A stretch of DNA of 64,000 nucleotides from Parachitinimonas caeni (GTDB lineage Bacteria; Pseudomonadota; Gammaproteobacteria; Burkholderiales; Chitinimonadaceae), in the NCBI RefSeq assembly GCF_030129945.1, contig NZ_JARRAF010000010.1, positions 104,920 to 168,919 on the forward strand. The letters run 5' to 3'. How positions within the stretch are numbered: the first letter of the stretch is position 1; every line of letters starts with the position of its first letter. The notes beneath the pieces were generated by a model. The model was not told the DNA's origin, made no database searches, and saw only the letters and a program-made list of their open reading frames with translations. Made by a program: the position numbers and the translations under genes. This document shows positions 56,332 through 64,000 of the stretch, in pieces.

Positions 56332-57702
56332 CTAAAACACCGCGTCCGGCAATACCGCCTGTATCTGCGCCAAAAACACCTTGCGGATGCGGGCAAGCGC
56401 CTCGGGCGTGTCCGCCTCAAAACGCAAGGTCAGCATCGGCGTGGTATTGGACGCCCTGACCAGACCGAAGCCGTCATCAAACTCCACTCGGAGCCCATCC
56501 AGATTGATGATGTCGGTGGCGCCTGCAAACTCTGCCTGCTTGCCCAAGGTCTGCATAACTTCGGTGGGCTGACCCTCCTTTAAAGGTAGCTGCAACTCCG
56601 GGGTGCTGATGGCATCGGGCAAAGCATTGAACAGCGCCGTCGGGTTATCAACCCGCGCGACGATCTCCAACAGGCGGGCACCGGCATAAATGCCATCATC
56701 AAACGCAGGCCAGCGATCCGCAAACAAAACATGACCGCTCAATTCACCACAGAGCAAGGCCGAAACCTCTTTCTGCTTGGCCTTCATATAGGAATGGCCG
56801 GTGCGGCATAGCACAGGCTTGCCCTTGTGCTGCTTGATCCACGGCGCAAGCAGGCGCGTTGATTTCACGTCGTAGACAATCTTGGCGCCCGGATTTTTTT
56901 CCAGCACCTCCGCAGCAAACAGCATGAGGGCCCGATCCGGGTAGAGAATCCTGCCATCGCGCCCAACCACGCCCAGCCGGTCGCCATCGCCGTCAAATGC
57001 CAGTCCCAGTTCGGCATCGGTGCTCGCGACGGCATGGATCAGCTCATTCAGGTTCTCCGGGCGGGATGGGTCCGGGTGGTGATTGGGGAAGTGTCCATCC
57101 ACCTCACTGAACAGGCTGCGTACCTTGCAGCCCATCCTTCGATAGAGGACTGGCGCAAACGCCCCCGCAACACCGTTGCCACAGTCAGTCACCACACTTA
57201 CCGGGCGATCCAGCTGGATATCTGCAACGATCCGGCTGTAATAAGCTTCGGCCACGCTGGCCTGACTCAGCAGACCGCGCCCATCGGCAAACTCCCTGGC
57301 ATCGATGCGCTGGCGCAACGCCTGAATGGCCTCCCCCGCCAGGGTGTCCCCCCCCAGCATGATCTTGAAGCCGTTGTACTCAGGCGGGTTGTGACTGCCG
57401 GTGACCATGATCCCGGAGTGGCAGCCGAGTTCATGCGTGGCAAAGTACAGCAGTGGTGTGGGCACCATGCCGACATCGATAACATTCACCCCGGTCGAGA
57501 GTACCCCTTGCGTCAGTGCGTCTGCCAACGCTTCGCTGGAAAGGCGGCCATCCCGGCCGACACAAAGCCGGGCCTGTTTGCGCACCAGGGCTTCGGTGCC
57601 GATGGCACGGCCCAGCACTTCAGCCACCTCAGGGGTAAGCGTTTTGCCGACGATGCCGCGGATGTCGTAGGCCTTGAACAGATTGGGGGAAAGCGAGGGC
57701 AT
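56332..57702 (-). CDS. Phosphomannomutase/phosphoglucomutase
   Basis: 456 residues. Alpha-D-phosphohexomutase that interconverts sugar 1- and 6-phosphates, giving precursors for lipopolysaccharide and exopolysaccharide. Signature blocks in order: FKAYDIRGIVGKTL, the phosphoserine loop TGSHNPPEYNGFK, the metal loop FDGDGDRLGVV, the sugar loop GELSGHVLF and the C-terminal phosphate-binding RASNTTPMLTLRFEA. Closest in type to AlgC/ManB. Single gene. Confidence 0.95.
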   Translation of the reverse strand: MPSLSPNLFKAYDIRGIVGKTLTPEVAEVLGRAIGTEALVRKQARLCVGRDGRLSSEALADALTQGVLSTGVNVIDVGMVPTPLLYFATHELGCHSGIMVTGSHNPPEYNGFKIMLGGDTLAGEAIQALRQRIDAREFADGRGLLSQASVAEAYYSRIVADIQLDRPVSVVTDCGNGVAGAFAPVLYRRMGCKVRSLFSEVDGHFPNHHPDPSRPENLNELIHAVASTDAELGLAFDGDGDRLGVVGRDGRILYPDRALMLFAAEVLEKNPGAKIVYDVKSTRLLAPWIKQHKGKPVLCRTGHSYMKAKQKEVSALLCGELSGHVLFADRWPAFDDGIYAGARLLEIVARVDNPTALFNALPDAISTPELQLPLKEGQPTEVMQTLGKQAEFAGATDIINLDGLRVEFDDGFGLVRASNTTPMLTLRFEADTPEALARIRKVFLAQIQAVLPDAVF

Positions 57703-57881
57703 GGAGCCTCCGGAAGGTGCGGTCGTTCTGACCCGATGCGGCCGAGACTACGCTTGTTGCAGTGCAGAATCAAACAGTCGTTTGGCACCTTTCCGATTGG
57801 CCGGTCAACCTGCACATGCGAATCCTGCATGACGCTGCGGGCTTTTCTAACCGAGACGTCAGCGGTGCATCGACGAGCCGG

Positions 57882-58898
57882 TCAGCCATACTCAGAACGG
57901 CGCTGGTCATCCGCATGCGCCTGAAAGAAGGTCAACAGACAGCGGGGGAGCCAGTCAATCCGGCCAGGAAAGCCACCATCCACAAACCCGACATGCCCCC
58001 CCTGCGCCGGCTGCAACAAAGTAACCTGCGCCGAGACGTCGGCAGGCGAAGGCAAGGCGTGCTCGGGCAGAAAGGGATCATTACGGGCATTGATGACCAG
58101 CGTCGGTACCTCGATGTGGCGCAGCCAGGGCTTGCCGCTGGCCCGCACCCAATAGTCATCGACATTGCGAAAGCCATGCAGCGGTGCGGTGACCCGATCA
58201 TCGAACTCCCGAAAGGTACTGGCCCTTTGGATTTCCTGCGGATCTACATTCAATCGCGCCAGATCTTCGCTGAATCGCTGAAGGTGCTGCAGCGTCTTGG
58301 GGCGCAGTGTCCTCAAGAAATTCCGGGTATAGACGCGGCGGTTGAATCCGCGATCCAACACTGATCCAGCAGCAACCAGATCTAGCGGTGATGAGACGAC
58401 CGCCGCACCATTGACCAGCAGTCTGGCTGCGGCGCCCTGCTCCCCCAGCCATTTGGCCAGCGCATTGCCACCCAGAGAAACGCCGACCACAAACAAGGGA
58501 CCGGCATGCACCGCGCGCAGACGGCCAAGCATCCAGCCAATCTCGTCGCTGTCCCCGGCGTGATAAGCGCGTGGTCGCCGATTGGGTAAGCCTCCACACC
58601 CTCGAAAGTGCGGAACCACCCCTTGCCAACCTATCGCCAGGAGTTGGTGAAACATCGCCAGCGCGTAGTGGCTGCGGGAACTGCCTTCCAGCCCGTGAAA
58701 CATGGCTACCAGGGGGGCGCCGCCAGGAGTCTGGGCACGATCACCCAGCCAATCGACGGCAATTTCATCGCCATCTGGCGTTGTCCAGTTTTCGCGGCGC
58801 ATGGCCGGCTCGGTGGGCCGTAATAGCAACGCCGGATAAATGGTCTGCGCATGGCCACCCACCAGCCACCGCGGCGCCCTATAAGGTGGTAGTTGCAT
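57882..58898 (-). CDS. Alpha/beta hydrolase of the YheT type
   Basis: 338 residues from ATG 58898 (AAGGGAGA upstream); a longer frame to 58982 is rejected. YheT-type fold: YRAPRWLVGGHAQTIYPAL, FHGLEGSSRSHYALAMFHQLLAIGWQGVVPHFRGCGG, nucleophile elbow VVGVSLGGNALAKWLGE, then LVINARNDPFLPEHALP with Asp and a final HGGHVGFVDG-like block carrying His. Substrate unknown. Members may act on lipid or polyester substrates. Confidence 0.88.
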   Translation of the reverse strand: MQLPPYRAPRWLVGGHAQTIYPALLLRPTEPAMRRENWTTPDGDEIAVDWLGDRAQTPGGAPLVAMFHGLEGSSRSHYALAMFHQLLAIGWQGVVPHFRGCGGLPNRRPRAYHAGDSDEIGWMLGRLRAVHAGPLFVVGVSLGGNALAKWLGEQGAAARLLVNGAAVVSSPLDLVAAGSVLDRGFNRRVYTRNFLRTLRPKTLQHLQRFSEDLARLNVDPQEIQRASTFREFDDRVTAPLHGFRNVDDYWVRASGKPWLRHIEVPTLVINARNDPFLPEHALPSPADVSAQVTLLQPAQGGHVGFVDGGFPGRIDWLPRCLLTFFQAHADDQRRSEYG

Positions 58899-59208
58899 GA
58901 TCTCCCTTTCTGAATACTGGTTTGTCTGCAGCATCCCAACAGGCCCTCGGTTTGACAAGGGGATGGCGCCACAAGGGCTCAAAGATTAGGTTCCTCTTGC
59001 CAGCACTCGGCCATCGTCTAATCTGCTTTGAATAGCCACGTCCGACTCCACAAACGGGCATCCACCTGTTCTGAAGCGACATCAGCAACCGGTGGCATCA
59101 AGGCTTCACCCAGGCATACGTGTCACGCAACTTCAACAAGCCCCTCATGTGGCCCTGCCATAACCATGACTGGCAGGTTGATGCTTCACACCTCAGGAGG
59201 AAACCATC

Positions 59209-60366
59209 ATGACAGAATCCGAAAAACGCAGGCCGCAAAGTAAGGCAACATTCCCCTCACACAAGGTAGTGCTGGTGCTCCAGGGCGGTGGTGCGCTGGG
59301 TGCCTACCACATTGGTGCCTATGAAGCATTAAAGGATGCAGGCTTTGAACCGGACTGGGTAACGGGCATTTCGATTGGCGCAATCAATGCCGCCGTGATT
59401 GCTGCCAACCCGCCACAGCAACGACTGGCAAAGCTGGAAGCGCTCTGGGAAAGCATTTCGCGCCCAGATGGTTGGGGAATGATGCTGCAAGGGGTCGATC
59501 TGCGCATGTTCAACCAGTTCAACGTGGCCGAGGCGATGGTTCTGGGGCAGCCCAATTTCTGGTACCCCCGCGTCCCCAGCCCGGTTCTGGCAAAGGATCT
59601 CCCAGCCACCGAGGCCAGCTTCTACGACACTCGCCCAATGCTGGCAACGCTGCACGAGCACGCCGACTTCGCGCTGCTCAACCGTGGAGAAGGCGCTCGC
59701 CTCAGCCTGGGCGCAACACGGGTGGATACCGGAGAGCTGGAGTTCTTCGACTCCAACCATCAGACGATCGACCCACGCCATGTATTGGCCAGCGGCTCTT
59801 TACCGCCAGGCTTTCCGGCCACTGAAATTGACGGGATCTGCTATTGGGATGGCGGCTGTGTCAGCAACACGCCACTGAATGCGGTGCTGGACGATCTCGC
59901 CACTGATGACCTGCTGGTATTCATGGTGGATCTATGGAGCGCTTCGGGCCCGCTACCCCGCACCATGGATGAAGTGGCATGGCGTCAGAAGCAAATCCAA
60001 TATGCCAGCCGTAATGCTCAAGTCGAGACCCTCTGCCAGAACCACAACATCCGCCAGGTTCTGCAACAAAACAAGGCCGGGCTCCCCGCTGAAACCCTTG
60101 CAGTGGCCCGAGCTGGCATGCTGGAAGTGCCTCAGCGTCACATTGATATCGTGCACATCACCTACACACCGAGCGACACAGAAAGCTCATTCAGCGATGC
60201 CGAATTTTCCCGGCCGTCCATCCAACGCCGGCGCGACGCCGGCAAAGCCGACATGCAGCAAGCACTGGCTGCTTCGCCATGGCTGCAAACCCATATTGGC
60301 GCCGCTCCCATGGCACGTTTGCACCGGATGCAGGCAGGTTGCATGAATAGCAGCTTGTGCATGTGA
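59209..60366 (+). CDS. Patatin-like phospholipase
   Basis: 385 residues, AGGAGG upstream. Serine lipid hydrolase with a catalytic Ser-Asp dyad: oxyanion loop LVLQGGGALGAYHIGAYEAL, nucleophile in GISIGAINAAVIA, and Asp in YWDGGCVSNTPLNAVL. No signal peptide. The C-terminal 100 residues fit the DUF3734-type extension seen in many bacterial patatins (VETLCQNHNIRQVLQQ...VHITYTPSDTESSFSDAEFS). Substrate is likely a phospholipid; not proven here. Confidence 0.88.
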   Translation: MTESEKRRPQSKATFPSHKVVLVLQGGGALGAYHIGAYEALKDAGFEPDWVTGISIGAINAAVIAANPPQQRLAKLEALWESISRPDGWGMMLQGVDLRMFNQFNVAEAMVLGQPNFWYPRVPSPVLAKDLPATEASFYDTRPMLATLHEHADFALLNRGEGARLSLGATRVDTGELEFFDSNHQTIDPRHVLASGSLPPGFPATEIDGICYWDGGCVSNTPLNAVLDDLATDDLLVFMVDLWSASGPLPRTMDEVAWRQKQIQYASRNAQVETLCQNHNIRQVLQQNKAGLPAETLAVARAGMLEVPQRHIDIVHITYTPSDTESSFSDAEFSRPSIQRRRDAGKADMQQALAASPWLQTHIGAAPMARLHRMQAGCMNSSLCM

Positions 60367-60889
60367 TGTTTGCGGTATAGCGGACTCCCCAACCCTCGAT
60401 ACGGCGGGGAATCGGTGCTGACGGGGCTAGCTGTTCAATGACGCGAGCAGTGCAGCGCCAGCAAGCCCTCACCCTGACGGCCAATGCAGTCAGGTAATAC
60501 TGCGCTTGACAGTGAAATCAGCGCCATGGTGCATGGCACAAAAGCGACGTAGCCACCTCAATATAAATCAATGAGTTGAACGGCACTCCTCGCACCAGCC
60601 ATACCGAAAGTTTGCCTAACTGGTAGACATTCTTTATGGTCTGTCAGTTGGGGATTTCCCGTGCCGTGATCGCAGAGAAATCTGCACATGCTGCGAAACG
60701 TCTGTGATCACAACACCATGCAACCCGGCATTCCCCAAAACACCATGAAAGCCGCAATCAAGGTATAGCGGCTTTGAAGATAAGACGGCTGCCGCAGGGG
60801 GGCCAAATTCTGCGAGCCGCCAGTCATACCCTTAACCTACGCAGCCATTCCATTTTCTAGCAAACCCAGTCGAGGGGAGTAAACAAGAA
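60367..60889. other. Spacer upstream of the TonB-dependent receptor
   Basis: About 520 bases with no supported gene. It contains an isolated 8-bp stem-loop (60748-60755 with 60768-60775, arms AAAGCCGC and GCGGCTTT) about 110 bases before the receptor gene. It must hold the receptor promoter and any iron or nutrient control site; none is clear by eye. Confidence 0.45.
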
Positions 60890-63601
60890 ATGAAGATGAA
60901 GCACATTGCCTACGCCATCAGTATTCTGGGCTTGGCCGGCCAAGCTTTTGCGGCAGACGAAGCGCCTGCCACGCAGAAGCCTGAGAAAATCACCGTTACC
61001 GGCTCGCACATCAAGCGGATCGCCAAAGAAACCGTTTCGCCCGTCACCATCATGACCCGTGAGGACATTGATCGTTCAGGCGCCACGACCGTTGTCGAGT
61101 TGATGCGCAAACTGACTGCTGCGGGCGGTAATGGTGGCGAATCGCTGACAGCCAGTTCGTTCCGTAATGGTGCAACCAGTGTTGATCTGCGCTCATTGCC
61201 AACACTGATATTGCTCAACGGCTATCGGTTGCCTGCATCCGGATCTGATTCGTACAGCGGTGAAACCGCCGTTGACCTCAATGCCATCCCAGTCGCTGCT
61301 ATCGAGCGTGTGGATGTTCTGAAAGATGGCGCATCCGCGCTGTATGGTACGGATGCCGTTGGTGGTGTGATCAACTTCATCTTGCGCAAGGACTATCAGG
61401 GCTTCGGGGCCAATGCCTACTACGGCCAGACGACACACGGTGATGGCCAGACGACTCGCGCGTCCGTTACTGCGGGTTTTGGCGACCGTAACACCGATCG
61501 CTTCAATGCCAACTTCACATTCTCGATTGAAGATCGCAAAGCCGTTCATGCATTTGACCGCGATTGGGCGCGCGGCCCGGATTTCCGCGATCGTGCCAAT
61601 GGCCTGCACCAAGGGAACGTCTACGGACAACGTGGCTCAGACCCTGGCACGATCTCTACTGGTGGCTCGCAGCGTATGCCTGATCCGGAATGCCGCGCTG
61701 ATCGTAAGCAGCCTTATCCCGATGCGCCCGAGTGGTTTGCATCACCCAACCGTAACGCCTGTATGTACGCGGTATCGGAGTCAGAAGACGTCATTCACCC
61801 CTACAAGCGTTACACTGGCGTAGGGATGTTGAATTGGGACGTCAGCAGCAATGTTTCAGTGTTCGCTCAGGCCTTCGTCAACCACTACGATCTCAGGCTC
61901 GAAGGCTCCCCTTCCTGGATCCAAGACGAAGGGCGGGGCAGCGTACTGTTCGTCAGCAAAGACAATAAATTCAACCCGTATGGAAAGGACGTCAGAATCC
62001 GCCGTCTCTTCCAGGCTGATGAAGGCGGTACCAGATCAAAGGTCGATACGCTCTGGCTGGTTGCAGGCGGTAGTGGACAAATTGGTCGCTTTGACTGGAA
62101 CTTGGCGGCCGGGCATGCCGAAGAGAAAGGTGATATCCGCACCTATGGTACTTTCATGCACGACAAGCTGCATCAGTACCTGAAAGAAGGTAAGTACAAC
62201 CCATTCGGCGGCAATCATAACTCCCCCGATGTGATTCGCGAGCTGACAGCAGACCATCATGTCAACACCAATTCAAAGACCGACTTCATCACCGGTAAGG
62301 TAACCACCGAAGTGGGTGAACTAGGAGGCGGCCCGATTGGCGTGGCAGTTGGCGCCGAATGGAAGCGTGATCAGCTGAGCTATGACCCCTCTCAGGCTTG
62401 GCGTGACGGCGCCATTGGCATCTATTCGATACTGCGCGGCATTTCTGGCTCCCAGAAACAACACGCCCTGTTCTCCGAATTGAACTTGCCATTCCTGGAA
62501 ACACTGGAAGGCCAAGTGGCGGTACGTTACGACAAGTATGAGTTTGCTGGCGACACAACCAATCCTAAGATCGGCCTGCGCTGGACACCACTCAAGAACT
62601 TTATGATGCGTACATCATGGGGCACGGGCTTCCGCGCACCAACACTGTCGCAGACCTTTAGCGAAGGCCGTGGTGGCTTTGCCGCACTTAAGGATGGTCG
62701 CCGCTGCATTCCAGGTGCTTATCAGTTTGACGACGACTGCACCGGCTCCGCACTGTCGGTTACAACGGGCTCCAAAGACGTCAAGCCCGAAAAATCCGAG
62801 ACCTTCAACTTGGGTTTTGTTTTTGAACCCACCGCCAATAGCAGCATGGGCTTGACCTACTGGCGCATTGAATGGAAAGACCGTATTTCTTCATTGGACA
62901 CCGAAACGGTCTTGGCTGGCGAAAATGGATCTTACAAAAACTCCGTCATTCGTCATCCCTGGAGTACCGAGGACGAGGAAGCATTCAAGCGCCTGACACC
63001 CGCCCAACAAGCTCAACTCGCTTCCAAGCCTGGACGCCTGAAAGAAATCCGCGTTGGACTGATCAATCGTGATCAGGTACTTACCGATGGTTTTGATATT
63101 GATGGCTCAGTGCGATTCCGTCTGGATCAGTGGGGCACTGTGCGTCTGTATGGAGAAGGGACTTACCTGAGCCGTTACAATCGGACGCTGACCAAGGACG
63201 ATCCAGAAGTAAATTGCGATGGAAACCGGGCTTGTGATGCGGGCGAATTCCGCAATCCACGCTGGTTGGCTAAAGCTGGCATCAATTGGGACATTGGCGC
63301 CTGGAAGATCAATACAGTTGCCAATTACACATCAGGCTACCGAACCAACCGGTTGCCCAATGAAACGATCAATGCCAACTATGGACAGTATGAAGCAGGC
63401 GTATCAATTGCCAGCTCCACTCTGTTCGATGCTTCAGTGAGCTATTCCGGCTTCAAGAACGCGACTCTGCGCCTGGGTGTCGACAATATGTTTGATCGCG
63501 ACCCACCGTTCTACAGTGGATCAAACCTTGGCTTTGACACCAGCTATGGCAGCGCTCGTGGCCGCTATATTTACGGTTCGCTGAGCTACCAGTTCAAGTA
63601 A
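60890..63601 (+). CDS. TonB-dependent outer-membrane receptor
   Basis: 903 residues, signal peptide MKMKHIAYAISILGLAGQAFA. TonB box-like segment EKITVTGSHIKR, plug domain (about 50-170: VSPVTIMTREDIDRSGATTVVELMRKL...VDVLKDGASALYGTDAVGGVINFILRK), then a 22-strand barrel ending LSYQFK. The plug and the long extracellular loop regions with Cys pairs suggest a nutrient or peptide receptor of the uncharacterised kind common in Neisseriales and Xanthomonadales. It depends on the ExbB/ExbD/TonB type of machinery found at the left end. Ligand unknown. Confidence 0.93.
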   Translation: MKMKHIAYAISILGLAGQAFAADEAPATQKPEKITVTGSHIKRIAKETVSPVTIMTREDIDRSGATTVVELMRKLTAAGGNGGESLTASSFRNGATSVDLRSLPTLILLNGYRLPASGSDSYSGETAVDLNAIPVAAIERVDVLKDGASALYGTDAVGGVINFILRKDYQGFGANAYYGQTTHGDGQTTRASVTAGFGDRNTDRFNANFTFSIEDRKAVHAFDRDWARGPDFRDRANGLHQGNVYGQRGSDPGTISTGGSQRMPDPECRADRKQPYPDAPEWFASPNRNACMYAVSESEDVIHPYKRYTGVGMLNWDVSSNVSVFAQAFVNHYDLRLEGSPSWIQDEGRGSVLFVSKDNKFNPYGKDVRIRRLFQADEGGTRSKVDTLWLVAGGSGQIGRFDWNLAAGHAEEKGDIRTYGTFMHDKLHQYLKEGKYNPFGGNHNSPDVIRELTADHHVNTNSKTDFITGKVTTEVGELGGGPIGVAVGAEWKRDQLSYDPSQAWRDGAIGIYSILRGISGSQKQHALFSELNLPFLETLEGQVAVRYDKYEFAGDTTNPKIGLRWTPLKNFMMRTSWGTGFRAPTLSQTFSEGRGGFAALKDGRRCIPGAYQFDDDCTGSALSVTTGSKDVKPEKSETFNLGFVFEPTANSSMGLTYWRIEWKDRISSLDTETVLAGENGSYKNSVIRHPWSTEDEEAFKRLTPAQQAQLASKPGRLKEIRVGLINRDQVLTDGFDIDGSVRFRLDQWGTVRLYGEGTYLSRYNRTLTKDDPEVNCDGNRACDAGEFRNPRWLAKAGINWDIGAWKINTVANYTSGYRTNRLPNETINANYGQYEAGVSIASSTLFDASVSYSGFKNATLRLGVDNMFDRDPPFYSGSNLGFDTSYGSARGRYIYGSLSYQFK

Positions 63602-63623
63602 GCATTTAGGTTTATTGTATTAA

Positions 63624-63664
63624 GCAAAAGCCGGTACAAGTTGATTGCTTGTACCGGCTTTTGC
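63624..63664 (+). terminator. Terminator of the TonB-dependent receptor gene
   Basis: GCAAAAGCCGGTACAAG and CTTGTACCGGCTTTTGC form a perfect 17-bp stem with a seven-base loop, followed by TTTG. Confidence 0.9.
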
Positions 63665-63786
63665 TTTGTAGCTAGAGTCAGGCCCCCCCAATCTGCCATT
63701 GCATTATCCGAAGCGTGAGATGCTAATCACCCCGAAGAACAGCGGAGATCAGGGGTAGAATTTTCTCGAATAGAGAGTTCTGGTAG

Positions 63787-63879
63787 ATGAAGAGCATCCG
63801 AGAGGCCTGCGCGACGTTCGGAATCAGCAAATCCAGCTATCGCTACCAAGCCCCCCGCCAGGCGGCAGAGAAAGGTTAG
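63787..63879 (+). pseudogene. IS3-family transposase remnant (orfB N-terminal fragment)
   Basis: The 30-codon frame reads MKSIREACATFGISKSSYRYQ..., the start of IS3-type OrfB, where SIREACATFGISKSSYRY is the usual helix-turn-helix-like opening. It stops after 30 codons with no catalytic DDE region. A stop codon lies directly before its ATG. It sits between the receptor terminator and the rRNA operon end. Confidence 0.7.
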
Positions 63880-63917
63880 AGGCTATTAGTGGGGATTGCC
63901 GTGGAGGAGTATAAAGC

Positions 63918-63951
63918 AAAGCGCCCCGACCATCAGAGGAGGGGGCGCTTT
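63918..63951 (-). terminator. rRNA operon terminator
   Basis: AAAGCGCCCC and GGGGCGCTTT form a perfect 10-bp stem, on the minus strand followed by GCTTTA. It lies nine bases past the 3' end of the 5S gene. Confidence 0.85.
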
Positions 63952-63960
63952 ATAAGGGGA

Positions 63961-64000
63961 GCCTGGCGGTGACCTACTTTCACACGGGAATCCGCACTAT
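63961..64000 (-). rRNA. 5S ribosomal RNA, 3' end (partial)
   Basis: Read on the minus strand the last 40 bases match the conserved 3' part of bacterial 5S rRNA, ATAGTGCGGATTCCCGTGTG then AAAGTAGGTCACCGCCAGGC. The gene runs off the right edge; the rest of the rRNA operon should lie further right. Confidence 0.9.

Noticed and set aside
57934..57945. GTCAACAGAC near the start of the YheT C-terminus as a repeat end
   Set aside because: It is inside a well-supported coding region and matches only eight bases of the repeat terminus.

Overview
The window is chromosomal DNA from a proteobacterium, most likely a betaproteobacterium of the Neisseriales or a close relative. The evidence is the PhaR/phasin pair of polyhydroxyalkanoate granule biology, a hut cluster with its own HutC, betaproteobacterial-type LplT, PrmB, RimO, OxyR and DnaE, and many periplasmic binding proteins standing alone. 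This is inferred from gene content; no marker was searched. Most of the sequence is moderately GC-rich. The left 4 kb (solute-binding protein and exbB-exbD-tonB) and the gene at 55280-56242 are visibly richer in AT.\n\nLayout, left to right. 1-4.1 kb: family 5 binding protein behind an exbB-exbD-tonB operon. 4.5-4.9 kb: three tRNAs (two identical Arg-ACG, one Ser-GCT). 4.9-7.0 kb: lysC and a DedA protein. 7.7-11.7 kb: lplT, then modABC. 11.9-16.0 kb: HD-GYP-like protein without its HD dyad, an isochorismatase fused to a DUF2322-like domain, a DUF2169 lipoprotein and a thioesterase. 16-20 kb: rhlE, prmB, a DJ-1/PfpI protein and a family 3 binding protein. 20-24.6 kb: dnaE and another binding protein. 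24.8-28.7 kb: M35 metalloprotease coupled to a stand-alone copy of its N-terminal domain, a DUF2189 membrane protein and a FecR-domain protein. 28.8-34.7 kb: hutH, hutC, hutU, a GNAT gene and hutI. 34.8-38.0 kb: peroxide defence (oxyR, rubrerythrin, rubredoxin, rubredoxin reductase). 38-43.2 kb: rimO, phaR, phasin, a DUF1857 protein and rarD. 43.2-53.2 kb: accessory genes (lipase, GNAT, Fe-S-type regulator, two more orphan binding proteins, porin plus PstS-like pair, AI-2E transporter). 53.4-63.6 kb: mmsA, an unknown secreted protein, phosphomannomutase, a YheT-type hydrolase, a patatin and a large TonB-dependent receptor. The right end holds an IS3 transposase scrap and the 3' end of a 5S rRNA gene, so an rRNA operon lies just outside.\n\nHow genes work together. 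ExbB/ExbD/TonB can energise receptors like the one at 60.9 kb. HutH, HutU and HutI take histidine to formiminoglutamate; the last step is not in the window. Rubredoxin reductase, rubredoxin and rubrerythrin form a complete NAD(P)H-to-peroxide chain downstream of oxyR. PhaR probably controls the divergent phasin gene.\n\nMain discovery: a family of short intergenic repeats (about eight copies, 46 to 234 bp) with termini near GGYTCTGTTGACG and, in the best copies, TA on both sides. In four cases the flanking TA plus the element's first G forms the TAG stop codon of the adjoining gene; one 46-bp copy supplies the stops of both convergent neighbours. Also worth a second look: the M35 protease with a free pro-domain paralogue, a 10-codon ORF in an isolated transcript-like region at 43.3-43.7 kb, and a minus-strand terminator-like hairpin before the AI-2E gene.
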